From Poseidonibacter ostreae (GTDB lineage Bacteria; Campylobacterota; Campylobacteria; Campylobacterales; Arcobacteraceae), in assembly GCF_009208055.1 (NCBI RefSeq), contig NZ_WFKI01000012.1, forward strand, positions 1 through 64,000: 64,000 nt of DNA, given 5' to 3'. Both the position numbers and the translations under genes were made by a program. The notes below the pieces were generated by a model. That model did no database searches and was not told where the DNA came from. It worked only from the letters and a program-made list of their open reading frames with translations. Shown here piece after piece: positions 61,303 through 64,000 of this stretch (position 1 is the first letter of the stretch; every line of letters begins with the position of its first letter).

Positions 61303-62058
61303 TTGAAAGTTAAAGAAATATATGCTTTTTTAGATGAGTTATCACCATTTGAGTTACAAGAAAAATGGGACAATGCAGGTTTACTTGTAGGTTCTTTTGA
61401 TGATGAAGTAAAAAAAGTATATATTAGTATTGATTTAGATGAACAATTACTTGATGAAGTTGAAGAAAATTCTTTAATTATTACCCATCATCCTTTAATT
61501 TTCAAAGGTTTAAAAAGAGTTAATTATGACTCATATAGTACGAAATTATTACAGAAATTAATTAAAAAAGATATATCTTTAATTTCAATGCATACAAATA
61601 TAGATAAAACACATTTAAACAAATATGTGGTTAGTGAAGTTTTAGGTTTAAAACTTGAGAACACTGATGAGTTTATTTCTTATGCAAAAGTAAATATGAA
61701 GTTTAATGATTTAGTAAAACATATCTCAAAAAAATTAGATTTGAAAACTGTAAATACAGTTAGATGTAATGATTTTATAAAAGATGTAGCAATTGTTACG
61801 GGTTCAGGGATGTCTTTAATTGAAGAAGTAAAAGCTGATTGTTTCTTAACAGGTGATATAAAATATCATGATGCAATGGAAGCAAAGGCAAGAGGTATTT
61901 CTTTAATTGATATAAGACATTATGAGAGTGAAAGATACTTTAGTAAGCTACTAGAGGGACTTCTTTCAGAATATTTGAAAAAAAATGAATTAAAAGCTAT
62001 AATAACAGCTTCAAAAAATCCATTTGAGTTTTTTATAGAAGGAGAAACGATTGAATAA
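61303..62058 (+). CDS. Nif3-like dinuclear metal-centre protein
   Basis: 251 aa member of the Nif3/YbgI (GTP cyclohydrolase 1 type 2) family, which forms hexameric rings with two metals per subunit. WDNAGLLVGS near 25-34, ITHHPLIFKGLK near 60-71, SMHTNIDK near 95-102 and the late DIRHYESERY near 204-213 supply the metal ligands. The biochemical role is not firmly established. TTG start with AGGAT upstream. It overlaps the next gene by eight bases. Neighbouring the zinc-ribbon protein is a known conserved arrangement. Confidence 0.9.
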   Translation: MKVKEIYAFLDELSPFELQEKWDNAGLLVGSFDDEVKKVYISIDLDEQLLDEVEENSLIITHHPLIFKGLKRVNYDSYSTKLLQKLIKKDISLISMHTNIDKTHLNKYVVSEVLGLKLENTDEFISYAKVNMKFNDLVKHISKKLDLKTVNTVRCNDFIKDVAIVTGSGMSLIEEVKADCFLTGDIKYHDAMEAKARGISLIDIRHYESERYFSKLLEGLLSEYLKKNELKAIITASKNPFEFFIEGETIE

Positions 62059-62770
62059 GTATTTACAGGATTTAATTAAATTATCAAAATTTGATACAGC
62101 AATTAGCATGTTTGAACCAAAGATTGAAAATGAAAAGGCAAAACTTGCAACTTTTGTTGAAACAGCAGAAGAGATTAAAGCATCAATTAACACTTTATAT
62201 TTAGAGGTTGATGATATTAAGTCTAAAAGAACTAAGAATAATATCCATTTATCAGAGTTAAAGTCTAAGTTAGAAGATATCTCAAAAAAGAATGATAATA
62301 TTCATACAGAAAAAGAGTTAAAAGCATTACAATTAGAAGAAGAAATCGCTAAAGAACAAATCTCTTTTGCAAATGAAGAGATTACAAGATTAGATGCATT
62401 ATCTGAATCTAAAGAAGAGACTTTAAAAGATTTACAAGAAAAATTAACTGAAGAAGAAGAATCAATTAAAGATATTCAAGTTGCAGTTGATAATAGTATT
62501 GAAGAAATCAACAAAGAAAGAAATGTTGTATATCAAGAAAGAAGTGAATTATTAGAAAAGTTTGATAATAAAATTTTAACATTCTATGAAAAAATCAAAA
62601 GATGGGCAAAAGATTCTGCTGTTGTTCCTGTAAAAAAACAAGCATGTTATGGTTGTTATATGAAAATTAATGACAAAACTTATGCTGAAGTTATTAAATC
62701 AGAAGAGATTGTAAATTGTCCACATTGTGGAAGAATACTTTATAAAGAAGATGAAACAGAAGAGGCTTAA
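62051..62770 (+). CDS. Coiled-coil zinc-ribbon protein (DUF164/CT398-like)
   Basis: 239 aa. A long antiparallel coiled coil (about 20-190), rich in Glu, Lys and Leu, precedes a C-terminal zinc ribbon with CYGC and CPHC (about 200-227). CT398-like proteins have been linked to sigma-54 and type III secretion in Chlamydia; in Campylobacterota the role is open. TTG start overlapping the Nif3-like gene end by eight bases, with AGGAGAAA upstream. waaA starts two bases after its stop. Confidence 0.87.
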   Translation: MNKYLQDLIKLSKFDTAISMFEPKIENEKAKLATFVETAEEIKASINTLYLEVDDIKSKRTKNNIHLSELKSKLEDISKKNDNIHTEKELKALQLEEEIAKEQISFANEEITRLDALSESKEETLKDLQEKLTEEEESIKDIQVAVDNSIEEINKERNVVYQERSELLEKFDNKILTFYEKIKRWAKDSAVVPVKKQACYGCYMKINDKTYAEVIKSEEIVNCPHCGRILYKEDETEEA

Positions 62771-62772
62771 TT

Positions 62773-63924
62773 TTGAGCCTTTTTAGTATATTTTACTATT
62801 TACTTTTAGTCTTAGTTTATATACTAGCTCTTCCTTTTTTAGTTTTTAAAGCTAAGAACCCTAAATATAAACAAGCAATTCCCTCAAAATTTTTTTTAAG
62901 AAATAATCCTTCCTTTGAAGAAAATAGTATTTGGTTCCATTCTTGTTCAATGGGTGAAACAAAAGCTATTAAACCTTTACTTGATTATTATAAAAATGAG
63001 GCAAATGTTTCAGTTATCACAAACACTGGATTTGAAGAAGCTTTAAAGAGTACTTCAAATGTACGTTATTTACCTTTTGAGATATTTTTACCTTTTTGGA
63101 TTAATAAACAAAAAGTTTTAGTTGTTATGGAAGCTGAATTATGGTTTATGCTATTTCTTTTTGCGAAGAAAAAAGGTGCAAAAACTTTTTTAATAAATGC
63201 AAGAATCTCTGATAAATCATATAATTCTTATAAAAGATTTTCTTTTTTTTATAAAAGAATTTTTAAGAATATTGATAAAGTTTTTGCACAAAGTGATATA
63301 GATAAAGAAAGACTAGAAGAGTTAGGTGCTACAAATGTGGAAGTGTTAGGGAATATTAAATTAGCACAAGAACCAAAAGTGAATAATATATTAAAAAAAG
63401 TTGATGATATCTTAATTACAGCAGCAAGTACTCATGAAAATGAAGAGAAGCTTATTCTTAATGCTTATGAAAGAGATCAAGGAAGATTAGTAATAGTTCC
63501 TAGACATCCTGAAAGATTTGATAGTGTTGATTTACTAATCAAAGAGTATATAAAAGATAAACCCTTGACTTATCATAGATACTCACAAGAAGAAAATTTT
63601 AATTCTGATATAATTTTAGTAGATAAAATGGGTATTTTAAATGATATCTTTACTATATCAGATGTAGTAATTTTAGGTGGTGCATTTGAAAAAATTGGTG
63701 GACATAATCCAATTGAACCTGCATTTTTTAAATGTAAGTTAATTAGTGGTAAACAGATATTTAATCAAAAACCACTTTTTGAATGTGTTAAAGATTTTTA
63801 TTTAATTGAAAATGATGAATTAAATAAATACTTAAATAATATAAAAGATTTAAAAAAATCAGCCTTAATAAAAGCTGGTTCAATAGATCCAATAATAAAG
63901 GAAATAAATGCCTGTAAGAGATAA
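62773..63924 (+). CDS. waaA: 3-deoxy-D-manno-octulosonic acid (Kdo) transferase WaaA
   Basis: 383 aa inner-membrane GT30 enzyme attaching Kdo to lipid A precursors. N-terminal membrane anchor about 3-22; WFHSCSMGETKAIKPLL near 55-71 holds the catalytic Glu; NARISDKSYNSYKRF near 141-155; APRHPERF-like VPRHPERFD near 237-245; GGAFEKIGGHNPIEPAFF near 300-317. TTG start two bases after the previous stop. The end overlaps the next gene by 17 bases. It supports a lipooligosaccharide-bearing Gram-negative cell. Confidence 0.95.
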   Translation: MSLFSIFYYLLLVLVYILALPFLVFKAKNPKYKQAIPSKFFLRNNPSFEENSIWFHSCSMGETKAIKPLLDYYKNEANVSVITNTGFEEALKSTSNVRYLPFEIFLPFWINKQKVLVVMEAELWFMLFLFAKKKGAKTFLINARISDKSYNSYKRFSFFYKRIFKNIDKVFAQSDIDKERLEELGATNVEVLGNIKLAQEPKVNNILKKVDDILITAASTHENEEKLILNAYERDQGRLVIVPRHPERFDSVDLLIKEYIKDKPLTYHRYSQEENFNSDIILVDKMGILNDIFTISDVVILGGAFEKIGGHNPIEPAFFKCKLISGKQIFNQKPLFECVKDFYLIENDELNKYLNNIKDLKKSALIKAGSIDPIIKEINACKR

Positions 63925-64000
63925 AGCATACAAACTATTAGCAATTCAAGAAGGAATTTCTAATTCTAAAGCAAAAGAGTTAATAGATAAAGGCTTAGTA
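63908..64000 (+). CDS. RNA pseudouridine synthase (RluA family), N-terminal fragment
   Basis: 31 codons are visible before the window ends. The sequence (KAYKLLAIQEGISNSKAKEL, then a DKGLV end) matches the S4 RNA-binding domain that opens RluD-like pseudouridine synthases. AAAGGAAAT precedes the ATG, which overlaps the waaA stop by 17 bases. The catalytic domain is outside the window, so the call rests on the S4 part and context. Confidence 0.65.
   Translation, partial: MPVRDKAYKLLAIQEGISNSKAKELIDKGLV

Overview
This window is a strongly A+T-rich chromosome segment that I assign to the Campylobacterota, most likely the family Arcobacteraceae. The pointers are gene order (tRNA genes, tuf, rpmG, tRNA-Trp, secE, nusG, rplKAJL, rpoB, rpoC), a futalosine-pathway MqnA, unfused rpoB and rpoC, a complete sox cluster, many TTG and GTG starts, and promoters with a good TATAAT box but little -35. 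The assignment rests on recognised protein families and synteny, not on a database search.

Layout. 1-8979: cell-wall and housekeeping genes (ftsI with a cyclophilin; divergent ftsW-murG; uppP and mqnA; then a tightly packed moaD-moaE-REC/REC/GGDEF-PHP operon). 9106-10533: glnA. 10630-14788 (minus): gpmI, an orphan ABC ATPase and a class A penicillin-binding protein. 14851-17111: mraY-murD. 17150-31421: the translation and transcription block, with five tRNAs, tuf, rpmG, secE, nusG, rplK, rplA, rplJ, rplL, rpoB and rpoC. Several long hairpins and an L10-type leader lie in its gaps. 31463-34412: small accessory genes (membrane protein, YciI, GNAT, DUF2971, an unknown, YwbE). 34652-37625: rpsL-rpsG-fusA. 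37803-40209: nadK-recN.

40506-51181 is the most distinctive region. A contiguous soxCDXYZA, an unknown exported protein, a periplasmic rhodanese and soxB are followed by an exported cytochrome c/thioredoxin-fold fusion, a MOSC protein, an exported DsrE-like protein and, on the other strand, an exported rhodanese/metallo-beta-lactamase fusion with an altered metal site. Together these look like a thiosulfate-oxidising Sox system with an added sulfane-sulfur and thiol-handling set. A second rhodanese, related to the sox one, lies at 56361-57035. Between them sit an exported alpha/beta hydrolase, a tandem degenerate HD-GYP protein and a large chemoreceptor with two Cache modules, a CZB zinc domain and a CheR/CheB-type tether.

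57170-64000: a U32 protein, a GT9-like glycosyltransferase, purE, glyQ, a Nif3-family protein, a coiled-coil zinc-ribbon protein, waaA and the start of a pseudouridine synthase.

The window is almost fully coding. No insertion sequence, prophage, CRISPR array or rRNA gene was seen. The best candidates for something undescribed are the extra sulfur genes around sox and the set of long intergenic hairpins in the ribosomal/RNA polymerase block.
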